Assembly (NCBI GenBank): GCA_026710525.1
Contig: JAPOQT010000243.1
Coordinates: 1 to 10,731, forward strand
Direction of reading: 5' to 3'
Length of the DNA: 10,731 bases
Source: Pseudomonadota bacterium
GTDB taxonomy: Bacteria; Bdellovibrionota_B; Oligoflexia; Oligoflexales; Bin106
Shown here: positions 1 to 6,225 of the stretch, piece after piece
How the letters are laid out: each line of letters begins with the position of its first letter
How positions within the stretch are numbered: the stretch's first letter is position 1
Program-made: the position numbers and the translations under genes
Notes under the pieces: model-generated
What the model saw: only the letters and a program-made list of their open reading frames with translations
Told to the model about the DNA's origin: nothing
Database searches by the model: none

Positions 1-2
1 TA

Positions 3-533
3 GAGAGCCTGAACATATCTCTATCTGATATAGAGGGTATTGAAGATGTGATCTATGAGCAATACTTAAAAGAAGAGTTAGGTGACGACTTTGAGATTGT
101 TCATACTGACGACATAGAAAAAGATGATGAAATAGAACTCCTATTATCTGGTTCTCACGAGTCAATAGACTTAGATATCTTGAGTAAAGTTGGTGCCCTT
201 GAAGTGGCTTTTAACCCACTCAAGAAGTCTGTCTATGCTGAGGTTGATTTTATGGCGTTAGCACTAGCTAAAGAGCATAAGGAAAAAACAAAAAGTCAGG
301 ATAGTGACACCAACAAGTGGGTACTTTGGGCTACTTTAGGGGCAATTGCCATCTTGGCTTTGACAGAGCCTGAGAACTCAGCGCGGTCAGATTGTCACCC
401 GGTGGATACCCTTAATCTAAAACATCTACTGACAGGTAATCAATATCAACGGACAGCTAGTGAAGACAAGTCACTGAATGATCAGGAGACGGGCATACCG
501 TTGCAGAAGATTGAATGTAATGAAGGAAAATAG
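3..533 (+). CDS. 3' end of an unknown single-pass membrane protein (5'-truncated by window edge)
   Basis: The reading frame is open from the first bases of the window to a TAG at 531-533, so this is the last 176 residues of a longer gene. The GTG at 48 need not be the true start. The visible part begins with a strongly acidic region (DDIEKDDEIE, ESIDLDIL), followed by a mixed alpha/beta-looking segment. A lysine-rich stretch (KEHKEKTK) then leads into one hydrophobic segment (WVLWATLGAIAILAL, about residues 106-120 of the visible part). A polar tail of about 55 residues ends in GIPLQKIECNEGK. The positive charge before the membrane segment suggests that the acidic domain is cytoplasmic and the tail periplasmic. 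I recognise no family. Downstream there is no gene on the same strand for over 500 bp. Confidence 0.7.
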   Translation, partial: ESLNISLSDIEGIEDVIYEQYLKEELGDDFEIVHTDDIEKDDEIELLLSGSHESIDLDILSKVGALEVAFNPLKKSVYAEVDFMALALAKEHKEKTKSQDSDTNKWVLWATLGAIAILALTEPENSARSDCHPVDTLNLKHLLTGNQYQRTASEDKSLNDQETGIPLQKIECNEGK

Positions 534-1078
534 GTGAAAATCGAGACCTAACACAACCAATGAATGTATAAATGAGTTTACGGATTTGTTCTTCGATCAT
601 TGAGATCTCCGCCAACAAGATCTTGCACAAATATAAGAACTAAGCACGCAAAAAACGGATGAGAGAGAAGAAGCATGGTTGAGTCAAAAAGCTCTGACCA
701 TCATTGCTTCTCTCTGCAGCGTGTGTTGTCATAAACCATCGATAATAAATGATGATTGCCGGTGGAGTCGGTGACAAAAATCCCACAAAATGTTACTTAA
801 ACTCACACAGCCACAAGACATAATACTGAGCAGCTACATCTATTTTATTAATAATACTATCGATTTATATGCTTTTTTCACATATCCTATATGTTATATA
901 TTATGATGCAAATAACCATGATGGCATAGACTCTATATCGAAAACTAATCAGAATGTTTCCGGTCAAGCTGATCAGAGCCAACTTCACAGACTGCCGACA
1001 AGTACTGATCCAATATTGCTAGCCAAGAGCACAGAGACGAATCAGTCAAAATAGGTTAAAATAGTAGCCGTATAGCGT
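534..1078. other. Gene-free stretch with one long hairpin
   Basis: This stretch of about 545 bp has no convincing gene. It contains the imperfect inverted repeat at 662-715 and two small GATC-centred palindromes (GAGATCTC at 602-609, CAAGATCTTG at 616-625). From about 780 to 900 it is AT-rich and could hold a promoter for the 1079 gene, but I could not find a -35/-10 pair with acceptable spacing. A 61-codon frame at 869-1054 has no ribosome binding site and no recognisable protein character. Confidence 0.5.
662..715. repeat. Long imperfect inverted repeat (hairpin)
   Basis: The outer arms AGAGAGAAG (662-670) and CTTCTCTCT (707-715) are perfect 9-bp complements. Inside them TGGT (676-679) pairs with ACCA (697-700), and GAG (681-683) with CTC (692-694), leaving a small loop. 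No T-run follows on the + strand. On the - strand the stem is followed, after about 5 nt, by TTTTTT (complement of the A-run near 650-655). It could therefore act as a terminator for leftward transcription, but no leftward gene lies immediately to its right. A chromosomal palindromic repeat is an equally good reading. Confidence 0.5.
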
Positions 1079-1639
1079 GTGACCTTGCCACCCTTCCGAG
1101 AGGCTGTCTTGAACTTTGCCATTCATCTTGGTGCCTTTATTGTCTTTGTGGCTGCTTTGCAGTACCTAGCTATTTTGCGGGCCAAAAACAGAATTCTCAC
1201 CAAACTTTTTTACTGCTCTATCAACCATAATAATCAGATGGCTCCTGAAAACAACAAGCACGACATATCGGTAGAACTGATCGATCCGTTACAACTGCTA
1301 TCAGTAGCACTGAGCGCTCGCACAATCAATAATCACCCTAACTCACATGCCTTTCTATCTTGGTGGCAATTAGTTAGCTTAACACTACGTCCCCAACTAG
1401 CCCCCATCTCGTTTAATCAGCTCACTGGTGAGTTAAGCTCGATACTGCCATGGATCTCTGAACTTTCTCTAGAAAAAGTTGGCAAGCACAATAAGATCAT
1501 TCGCCCAGCATCAAACACATATCGAGCCATCAAGCTAGTATTAAACAAAAAACTCACAGCCGATGAACAGAAAAAAAAAGAACAAAAATTGAGTCATATT
1601 CTTGGCACCACCGTTAGTATTCAAAATTCATTTCAATAA
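1079..1639 (+). CDS. Unknown single-pass membrane protein, first gene of a two-gene operon
   Basis: This 186-residue protein is of no family I recognise. Residues about 11-33 (LNFAIHLGAFIVFVAALQYL and following) form one hydrophobic segment. It is followed by a positively charged stop-transfer region (RAKNRILTK), which predicts a short outside N-terminus and a cytoplasmic body. The body is helical, with a tryptophan/leucine-rich centre (SWWQLVSLTL, LPWISELSL) and a lysine-rich stretch near the end (KKLTADEQKKKEQK). The GTG at 1079 lies two codons after an in-frame stop, so the frame cannot extend upstream. No clear Shine-Dalgarno precedes it, and a TTG at 1085 is the alternative start. The lipoprotein gene follows after only 13 bp, implying co-transcription and possibly a joint envelope role. 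The frame is long and protein-like, so I trust the gene but not the exact start. Confidence 0.65.
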   Translation: MTLPPFREAVLNFAIHLGAFIVFVAALQYLAILRAKNRILTKLFYCSINHNNQMAPENNKHDISVELIDPLQLLSVALSARTINNHPNSHAFLSWWQLVSLTLRPQLAPISFNQLTGELSSILPWISELSLEKVGKHNKIIRPASNTYRAIKLVLNKKLTADEQKKKEQKLSHILGTTVSIQNSFQ

Positions 1640-1644
1640 AGGAG
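1639..1644 (+). promoter_or_regulatory. Strong Shine-Dalgarno that fixes a GTG start
   Basis: AAGGAG lies 8 nt before the GTG at 1653 and overlaps the stop codon of the preceding gene. This is an optimal ribosome binding site and supports the non-ATG start of the lipoprotein, whose signal peptide also fits that start. Confidence 0.8.
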
Positions 1645-1652
1645 ACTAATCT

Positions 1653-2741
1653 GTGTTTTACAACATTGATTTGCAGAGCACCCCAGCAACCAAACAATCC
1701 ATCTTACCGACATGTTTTCTCCTCCTCTACTTCGCGCTACCCTTAACGGGTTGCGTTACTGTACATCACCCATCAGATGACCTAGAAAATCAGCCAACTC
1801 TATCACCTGAGGAAATTTCAGCGGCCATTGATGGTAGCTCCGAGGATTATCAAGATTTTGTTCAGTCGTTGCCACAACTGTCAGTAGTAGACAAAAAAGA
1901 ACTCGATCAAATACTGGTAGCCATGGTTAAAAAAAATGCTATGTCCTGGGGAACAGAACAACTTAAAAGAGCTTTAGAAATCTACCGGTATTCAAGCCAA
2001 CAGTACCCTTGGTTGATCTTTCGTTACACCACACTTGCCAAGAAAAAAGAAGCGATGAGACTTGCCTGGGGCAGCTTGCAACATGTTCCGCGCTCTCATG
2101 ATCAGTTACCAAAGCACAGAGATATTTTAGATAGTATCTTGTCAAAAGCATTACAAGATAATACCATCAACCACCATCTTGTTCCTGAAATGGCTAACAT
2201 TGCTAAGGCATGGCAAGTTAAAAGTGTCTATGGAATTTTAAAGCTCGGTCTGTTATCCACAGAAGAGCCATCATTTGTTGAAAGCATGGCTTTTCTCAAA
2301 CCAACTCAAGCAACCCATGACTTTATGAACTATCTTGTTTTAATTCCTGACCAAGATTTAAGACAGCTGACCGTTTCAGAGATAACTGATATTACCATAC
2401 TTGATATTCTCAAACATTTCCGTCGGTTTCCCCCTGAACTCGGTCATCATCATATCGGTAAAATCTTCGTATTTGCCGCTTCTCGACAAATGAAAATCAG
2501 AGAACATGCTCTAGCACTTATCGATGACCTAACAGGACAAGGGGCTGAGATTCTTGCTTACACCCTATCGAGACAAAAAAAATGGGTCCAACAATCGTTA
2601 ATTGAAGAATCTCGCAGACAAATGACAGGCAATCGAAAACTACTGCTATCTCATCTGGCGAAATTGACTCCTGATAAATCTATCGCCGAAGAAATCTCTT
2701 GGTTACAAAACATGGATCCGAGCACAACAAATAACCAGTAA
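1653..2741 (+). CDS. Unknown alpha-helical lipoprotein
   Basis: This 362-residue protein starts at a GTG that has a near-perfect Shine-Dalgarno. Its N-terminus has a hydrophobic core (ILPTCFLLLYFALP) and a lipobox LTGC with the acceptor Cys at residue 34. The signal is long because the charged n-region spans about 16 residues. The residue after Cys is Val rather than Asp, so by the usual Lol rule it would go to the outer membrane. The mature part looks almost entirely alpha-helical and leucine-rich. Towards the C-terminus (about 245-350) it has short amphipathic helices that could be a HEAT- or TPR-like solenoid, although I cannot identify clean repeats. It lies 13 bp behind the small membrane protein gene and is convergent with the AAA-like gene 51 bp downstream. 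No terminator hairpin is visible between them. I do not recognise the family. Confidence 0.8.
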   Translation: MFYNIDLQSTPATKQSILPTCFLLLYFALPLTGCVTVHHPSDDLENQPTLSPEEISAAIDGSSEDYQDFVQSLPQLSVVDKKELDQILVAMVKKNAMSWGTEQLKRALEIYRYSSQQYPWLIFRYTTLAKKKEAMRLAWGSLQHVPRSHDQLPKHRDILDSILSKALQDNTINHHLVPEMANIAKAWQVKSVYGILKLGLLSTEEPSFVESMAFLKPTQATHDFMNYLVLIPDQDLRQLTVSEITDITILDILKHFRRFPPELGHHHIGKIFVFAASRQMKIREHALALIDDLTGQGAEILAYTLSRQKKWVQQSLIEESRRQMTGNRKLLLSHLAKLTPDKSIAEEISWLQNMDPSTTNNQ

Positions 2742-2792
2742 TCTTCACTGGCTCAGCACCAGATCCACCGTCAAAGCATATTTCAGTATCCT

Positions 2793-3638
2793 CTATGCCG
2801 CACTGAAACTAGCACCAGTACTTCCTCTATTTTGCTGTAAATACTCTTGAGCCTGCTTTTGAGCAAAAAACGAATCGATCTCCTGACCACTGTCACGAGC
2901 GACTTTGATGACGTAAGAACAAACCTCAGAGATATGATTAAAGTTACCGCCGAGTCTTTCAAATATCCAGTGATAAAACGACTGATTGAATTCGTGATTT
3001 AATTGGTCACTCTGTGACTTTTTTTCCTTGTTTTGCCATTGGAAAAAATGACTAATATGCTGACCCACATCATCAATCGACGGCTGGGGAATTTTAATCA
3101 CTTGCCAAAGACTTTCACCAGCTAAATTTTGTAAAAAATCTTCACCATGTTCGTGAGCAAAAGGCTGGTTCTTAGCAAAAATAAATCTTAAATGGTTCTT
3201 AGAAGAGTGACGCCATAAGAATTGAGCTTCGGTAATTAATTTGCGAAATGATGCTGAATCAGCAGAACTAAGATCACAGAAAATATAGAGCGGAGAAAAA
3301 TTATATAGCCTCAGTAGCTCAATAGCTTGATGAAAAGCTGTCTTTTGTTTTAGGTCGGCCTTAGTATTAAATAGCTTCGTCATTTTCACTGATATGGGGT
3401 AAGACGATTCTACTCTCGGAGCCGATTCCACATAAAGCCCTTGATAGCCCTGTTGGGTCATAGTGCTATACAAATATTTTAAGAAAAAGCTCGTGCCAAT
3501 ACCTAGCCCTTCACCTTCAATAAACAACCACGGATAAGCCATCTCAGCACTACTTTTTGCCTGTTCGAGTGCTTCCATCTTATGGGGATAAAGCCCTTGC
3601 TGCGAAAACACTGCCATGGAAAAAACATCACGCCCCAT
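2793..3638 (-). CDS. AAA-like P-loop protein with a degenerate nucleotide site
   Basis: This 281-residue protein has the layout of a small AAA domain: a P-loop-like turn GEGLGIGTS (42-50) after a hydrophobic strand (WLFIE), and a Walker B-like strand LYIFCDLSSAD (117-127). A second strand (LRFIFAK) follows. The C-terminal helical lid (FERLGGNFNHISEVCSYVIKV) resembles the 'GG.PR.IN.LC' segment of ExeA/DamX-type ATPases. The Walker A lysine is replaced by Thr49 and no DE pair is seen in Walker B, so ATP hydrolysis is doubtful. No transmembrane segment or SPOR domain is present, unlike full DamX. An Hda/DnaA-like relationship is an alternative reading. The ATG at 3638 is chosen because AGGTGG (complement of 3645-3650) stands about 6 nt upstream of it. 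The gene converges on the 1653 lipoprotein gene and diverges from mrp. Confidence 0.75.
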   Translation of the reverse strand: MGRDVFSMAVFSQQGLYPHKMEALEQAKSSAEMAYPWLFIEGEGLGIGTSFFLKYLYSTMTQQGYQGLYVESAPRVESSYPISVKMTKLFNTKADLKQKTAFHQAIELLRLYNFSPLYIFCDLSSADSASFRKLITEAQFLWRHSSKNHLRFIFAKNQPFAHEHGEDFLQNLAGESLWQVIKIPQPSIDDVGQHISHFFQWQNKEKKSQSDQLNHEFNQSFYHWIFERLGGNFNHISEVCSYVIKVARDSGQEIDSFFAQKQAQEYLQQNRGSTGASFSAA

Positions 3639-3675
3639 TATGATCCACCTGAAAAATTCATCAATCCCGTTCCCA

Positions 3676-3712
3676 GTCTTTGGCTCGTCAAGTCACCTCA
3701 TTCAACAAAGAC
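3676..3712. repeat. 7-bp inverted repeat in the divergent promoter region
   Basis: GTCTTTG (3676-3682) and CAAAGAC (3706-3712) are perfect complements 23 bp apart. The related words CAAAGTC occur twice nearby as direct repeats (3794-3800 and 3806-3812), spaced 12 bp start to start. They could be binding sites for a regulator of the divergent genes, but short words like these also occur by chance. Confidence 0.3.
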
Positions 3713-3733
3713 CCTATACGAGTAGTTTAATCG

Positions 3734-3788
3734 ACATCATGATCATCCCTAAAGCTAATACTAGGGCACTCTATGCCTAGCATGATGT
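3734..3788. repeat. Nested and mutually exclusive inverted repeats upstream of mrp
   Basis: The outer arms ACATCATG (3734-3741) and CATGATGT (3781-3788) are a perfect 8-bp inverted repeat. Inside are two competing hairpins that share 3762-3766: CCCTA (3747-3751) with TAGGG (3762-3766), or CTAGGGCA (3761-3768) with TGCCTAG (3774-3780, one bulge). The element lies between the divergent AAA-like gene and mrp, in position to act as an operator or a structured leader. Confidence 0.5.
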
Positions 3789-3823
3789 GCTCCCAAAGTC
3801 TTAGGCAAAGTCAGGGAAAAATG

Positions 3824-3850
3824 TTACCATGGTCATTTGTTTTTTATATT
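3824..3850 (+). promoter_or_regulatory. Candidate promoter for mrp
   Basis: TTACCA (3824-3829) as -35 and TATATT (3845-3850) as -10 are separated by 15 bp, which is shorter than the ideal 17. The -10 lies about 54 bp before the mrp start. The palindrome ACCATGGT (3826-3833) overlaps the -35. This is a weak prediction. Confidence 0.3.
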
Positions 3851-3903
3851 AGTAAGGCTTGTGGAATCCTGTTATTTTATTATCTCAACAAAAAGGTAGC
3901 CAT

Positions 3904-5124
3904 ATGAATTCTCCCCAGTCATCCAGTCATAATCCTTTGTTAGTTGCCACTGAACAGATGAAACAGCAGGCAGCCCTATTTTTTGATCATCTTGAGAAAA
4001 CCCAATCAGATCAGTTGCCACCGCCACCTTTTAGCCTGACAAACCTCAAACAAAATTGCCATATTCAACTCACACAAAAAACAGCAAATCAGGCACAGAT
4101 CACCATCCATATTCCCAGCGATAGCCTAACCCTTGATCATAAGTCACGTATTGAAACAACATTCTTTGACTTTCTCAACGTTAGTGACTCGTGGCAGATG
4201 ACAGTTAAAAATCTAGAACAAACAGGAACACTCAAGGTTCGTCTGAACTTTACTGGAGCAAAAAAAAAACAAACATCCGGCCAATCATCCGCTACTAAAA
4301 CAGTAACCAGTTCTGCTCAAGCCACGATTCCTCGCCCCCTGGCTAAGGAGCCAGTAAAAACCCTGGACCATATCGGCACAATTTACTGTGTGGCATCAGG
4401 TAAAGGAGGAGTTGGCAAATCAACTGTGGCTACTCAACTTGCTTTAGCACTCGCCCAAAAAAATCTCCGTATCGGCATTCTGGATGGTGATATTCACGGT
4501 CCTTCTCTTCCCCAACTATTAGACCTCAAAGGACCATTACAAGTCACCCAAGACCAAAAAGTCATCCCCTTAGTGAGTCAAGGGATCAAATGTGTATCCT
4601 TTGGCTTTCTTTCGAGTAGCTATCACCCGGCCATGTGGCGAGGGCCACTAATTAGTAAAGCTCTACAACAATTTATTTTTGATGTTGAATGGGGACAGTT
4701 AGACTATCTTATTATTGACTTACCCCCAGGCACCGGAGATATTCCCATCACCATGGCTGAGGCCATTGCCCTTGATGGTGCTATTATCGTGACCACAGCA
4801 CACCCGGTCGCACTGATTGATGCCCATAAGGCCATATCAATGTTTCAAAAGTTACAGATACCCATCGCCGGTGTCATAGGTAATATGATCTATCACACCT
4901 GTGATCACTGTGGTCACAATAGTGCTCTTTTTGGCGAAACCAAAAATCTCCAAGAGCTTTGTGCGGAAAGATCAATCAAACTGCTCACTGAACTGCCCTA
5001 TGTTAAAGACAGTGATTTAGATGCCCAACGATCACCAAAAAGCCATGCTTCTCGTTCATACTTCAAAGCACTAGACCATGCCTGTGAACTGGTACGTAAC
5101 AAAAGTCATGAAAACATGAGCTAA
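3904..5124 (+). CDS. mrp: Mrp/ApbC family iron-sulfur cluster carrier P-loop ATPase
   Basis: Mrp/ApbC proteins are cytoplasmic dimeric ATPases of the MinD/NBP35 class that bind a labile Fe-S cluster and pass it to apoproteins. From the ATG at 3904 the protein has 406 residues. It shows the deviant Walker A GKGGVGKST (about 166-174), the DGDIHGPS switch motif (about 194-201), and the Walker B/switch DLPPGTGD (about 272-279). It also has the family's Cys-x-x-Cys (CDHC, Cys333 and Cys336), which binds the cluster at the dimer interface. The N-terminal about 120 residues sit where the MIP18/DUF59 domain is expected but are divergent, and a Ser/Thr/Lys-rich linker joins them to the ATPase domain. 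This makes the protein somewhat longer than the usual 350-370 residues. ATG 3904 is preferred over GTG 3859 because AAAGGT precedes it. The gene ends 3 bp from a convergent gene. Confidence 0.95.
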   Translation: MNSPQSSSHNPLLVATEQMKQQAALFFDHLEKTQSDQLPPPPFSLTNLKQNCHIQLTQKTANQAQITIHIPSDSLTLDHKSRIETTFFDFLNVSDSWQMTVKNLEQTGTLKVRLNFTGAKKKQTSGQSSATKTVTSSAQATIPRPLAKEPVKTLDHIGTIYCVASGKGGVGKSTVATQLALALAQKNLRIGILDGDIHGPSLPQLLDLKGPLQVTQDQKVIPLVSQGIKCVSFGFLSSSYHPAMWRGPLISKALQQFIFDVEWGQLDYLIIDLPPGTGDIPITMAEAIALDGAIIVTTAHPVALIDAHKAISMFQKLQIPIAGVIGNMIYHTCDHCGHNSALFGETKNLQELCAERSIKLLTELPYVKDSDLDAQRSPKSHASRSYFKALDHACELVRNKSHENMS

Positions 5125-5127
5125 ACC

Positions 5128-5847
5128 TTATTTAGGTCTATATAAAAGACCTTTCGACCCTCGACCATCTGGAGCGGCTTGCAACATCATGATTTTACGA
5201 AGATAAAGATATGATAGGCCTTTGGTAGCTGTTTCATCGGAGATTTCTGACTCAAGAAAACCAAGGATTGGCATAACCTTTTTATCTTTAAGGATAGGGA
5301 AAACATGTGGAAAAACTTTTTCGGCATAAAGAACCAACCGTTCGATTTCAACTGACGACATTTTTCTTGCAACAACCACCACATAAGCTGTCGTCTGATT
5401 ATAAGCAATCAGATCTACGTTATCGAAATGAACACCATGTAAATCGTAACATACTGCGTCCCTGATCATTTCAAGATTCTTAACAGAACCTACTTTCTTG
5501 ACTTCCTTAACGAGCTCGCCTTCATAGAGAGATTCCTTAAACCGCTGCATCCTTTGATAACAATCAGGAGCATCTTTTTTGTAACATATATCATAAAAAC
5601 CATCAGGAATACGTCTCATATATTTGGTGCTATCAGCTTCAACTGATGGCTCAGCTTTGCTAACTAGCGTACGACTTAACTCATTAATCACCAGATCAGT
5701 TATCCAGTAAGGATAAAGAGGACTTTTCGTAATGTCTCTCTCAGAGGGTGGTTTTTGTTGCTCAATCAGCGCCAGGTCTTCTTGAGTCACGCCAAATTGG
5801 GAATATTTATTATCTGATTCATTGTTATCTGGTTTCTCCACGGGCAT
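5128..5847 (-). CDS. Unknown protein with a probable degenerate PD-(D/E)XK nuclease-like C-terminal domain
   Basis: From the ATG at 5847 this protein has 239 residues; a TTG at 5865 would add six. Neither start has a well-spaced ribosome binding site, so I chose the ATG. The first about 75 residues are polar and probably disordered. The second half reads like the PD-(D/E)XK nuclease-fold pattern. It has an aspartate on a strand (NVDLIAYN), then a hydrophobic strand (AYVVVVARK) where active members have VVVEVK, a long helix (VEIERLVLYAEKVF), then KKVMPILGFLES and GLSYLYLRK. The expected Glu-x-Lys is Val-Ala-Arg, so catalysis is unlikely unless the neighbouring Lys substitutes. The fold assignment is pattern-based inference. 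The gene is tail-to-tail with mrp (3 bp gap) and lies 360 bp downstream of tsaD on the same strand, so it probably has its own promoter. Confidence 0.7.
   Translation of the reverse strand: MPVEKPDNNESDNKYSQFGVTQEDLALIEQQKPPSERDITKSPLYPYWITDLVINELSRTLVSKAEPSVEADSTKYMRRIPDGFYDICYKKDAPDCYQRMQRFKESLYEGELVKEVKKVGSVKNLEMIRDAVCYDLHGVHFDNVDLIAYNQTTAYVVVVARKMSSVEIERLVLYAEKVFPHVFPILKDKKVMPILGFLESEISDETATKGLSYLYLRKIMMLQAAPDGRGSKGLLYRPK
5134..5152 (+). terminator. Possible weak terminator after mrp
   Basis: AGGTCT (5134-5139) and AGACCT (5147-5152) form a 6-bp stem with a 7-nt loop just after the mrp stop, followed by only three T residues. It lies inside the last codons of the convergent gene. The stem is short and the T-run poor, so this is a weak call. 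Confidence 0.25.
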
Positions 5848-5865
5848 AACTCCATCAATTTTCAA

Positions 5866-6225
5866 TTTAACACCCAGTTCATTCCAGTATCACCTTACTG
5901 ACAACCATCTACTCTTACCATAATATGAATTGAGCTTTCAAGTAAATATTTTAGTGGTAACCAATCTAGCAGAAAGTAGCAATAACTTTGGACGTGAAAG
6001 GAGGTACTAAATTAGTCTAGTGCTATCACTAAACTGGCTCACGAACCAGTCCGAAGGCATGGCACTCTTCACTGCCACTAGCTGACTGCTACTACTCCGA
6101 TCTTTCCCGTAGCATCAAGTGTTATTTGTGTTATAGCTTTGGTGACAATCTTGTTTTTACCCTCACCAAAAACACCACAGAAAATCAGGCAGACTCTCAC
6201 TGGATTGGGAGGGTGATTTCAAGCT
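5866..6225. other. Gene-free stretch downstream of tsaD with small hairpins
   Basis: These 360 bp separate tsaD from the nuclease-like gene. No credible gene is present. The stretch holds a run of three hairpins (6018-6077) and a perfect Shine-Dalgarno word AAAGGAGGT (5997-6005, + strand) with no start codon at normal spacing. A 40-codon frame on the - strand (6078-6200, GTG start) reads protein-like near its end (ITLDATGKIGVVAVS) but has no ribosome binding site. The stretch must contain the promoter of the leftward gene or be part of a long tsaD transcript. Confidence 0.5.
6018..6077. repeat. Three consecutive short hairpins
   Basis: In 60 bp there are three perfect 5-bp inverted repeats in a row: TAGTG/CACTA (6018-6022 and 6027-6031, loop 4), ACTGG/CCAGT (6033-6037 and 6046-6050, loop 8), and TGGCA/TGCCA (6060-6064 and 6073-6077, loop 8). 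The spacers are 1 and 9 nt. They lie in the 3' region of the leftward tsaD transcript. They may form a structured RNA end or mark a degenerate repeat element, as there is no T-run typical of an intrinsic terminator. Confidence 0.45.

Noticed and set aside
701..796. Leftward 31-codon frame ending in NTRCREKQ, overlapping the hairpin
   Set aside because: It has no start codon with a ribosome binding site, and it runs into the hairpin arm. Its shared 10-bp word TTGCCGGTGG with the reverse strand of 8924-8933 is within chance expectation for a window of this size.
869..1054. Rightward 61-codon frame before the 1079 gene
   Set aside because: It has no ribosome binding site, its composition is that of random translation after the first 12 residues, and it resembles no protein. 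It is in the same frame as the 1079 gene, but two stop codons intervene and nothing suggests one split gene.
1963..2151. Leftward frame (62 codons) inside the lipoprotein gene at 1653-2741
   Set aside because: It is an antisense shadow of a gene supported by a strong Shine-Dalgarno and a lipobox.
3686..3691. TTGACG on the - strand as a -35 box for the AAA-like gene
   Set aside because: The -35 matches well, but no acceptable -10 occurs 16-18 bp downstream (GGGATT at best), so I did not call a promoter.
5187..5408. Second leftward frame (73 codons) within the nuclease-like gene
   Set aside because: It lies wholly inside the longer 5128-5847 gene in another frame on the same strand, and its low-complexity, Lys/Phe-rich translation is a shadow.
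6078..6200. Leftward 40-codon frame just after tsaD
   Set aside because: It reads protein-like near its end but lacks a Shine-Dalgarno, starts at GTG, and has no family resemblance. Chance is the simplest explanation.
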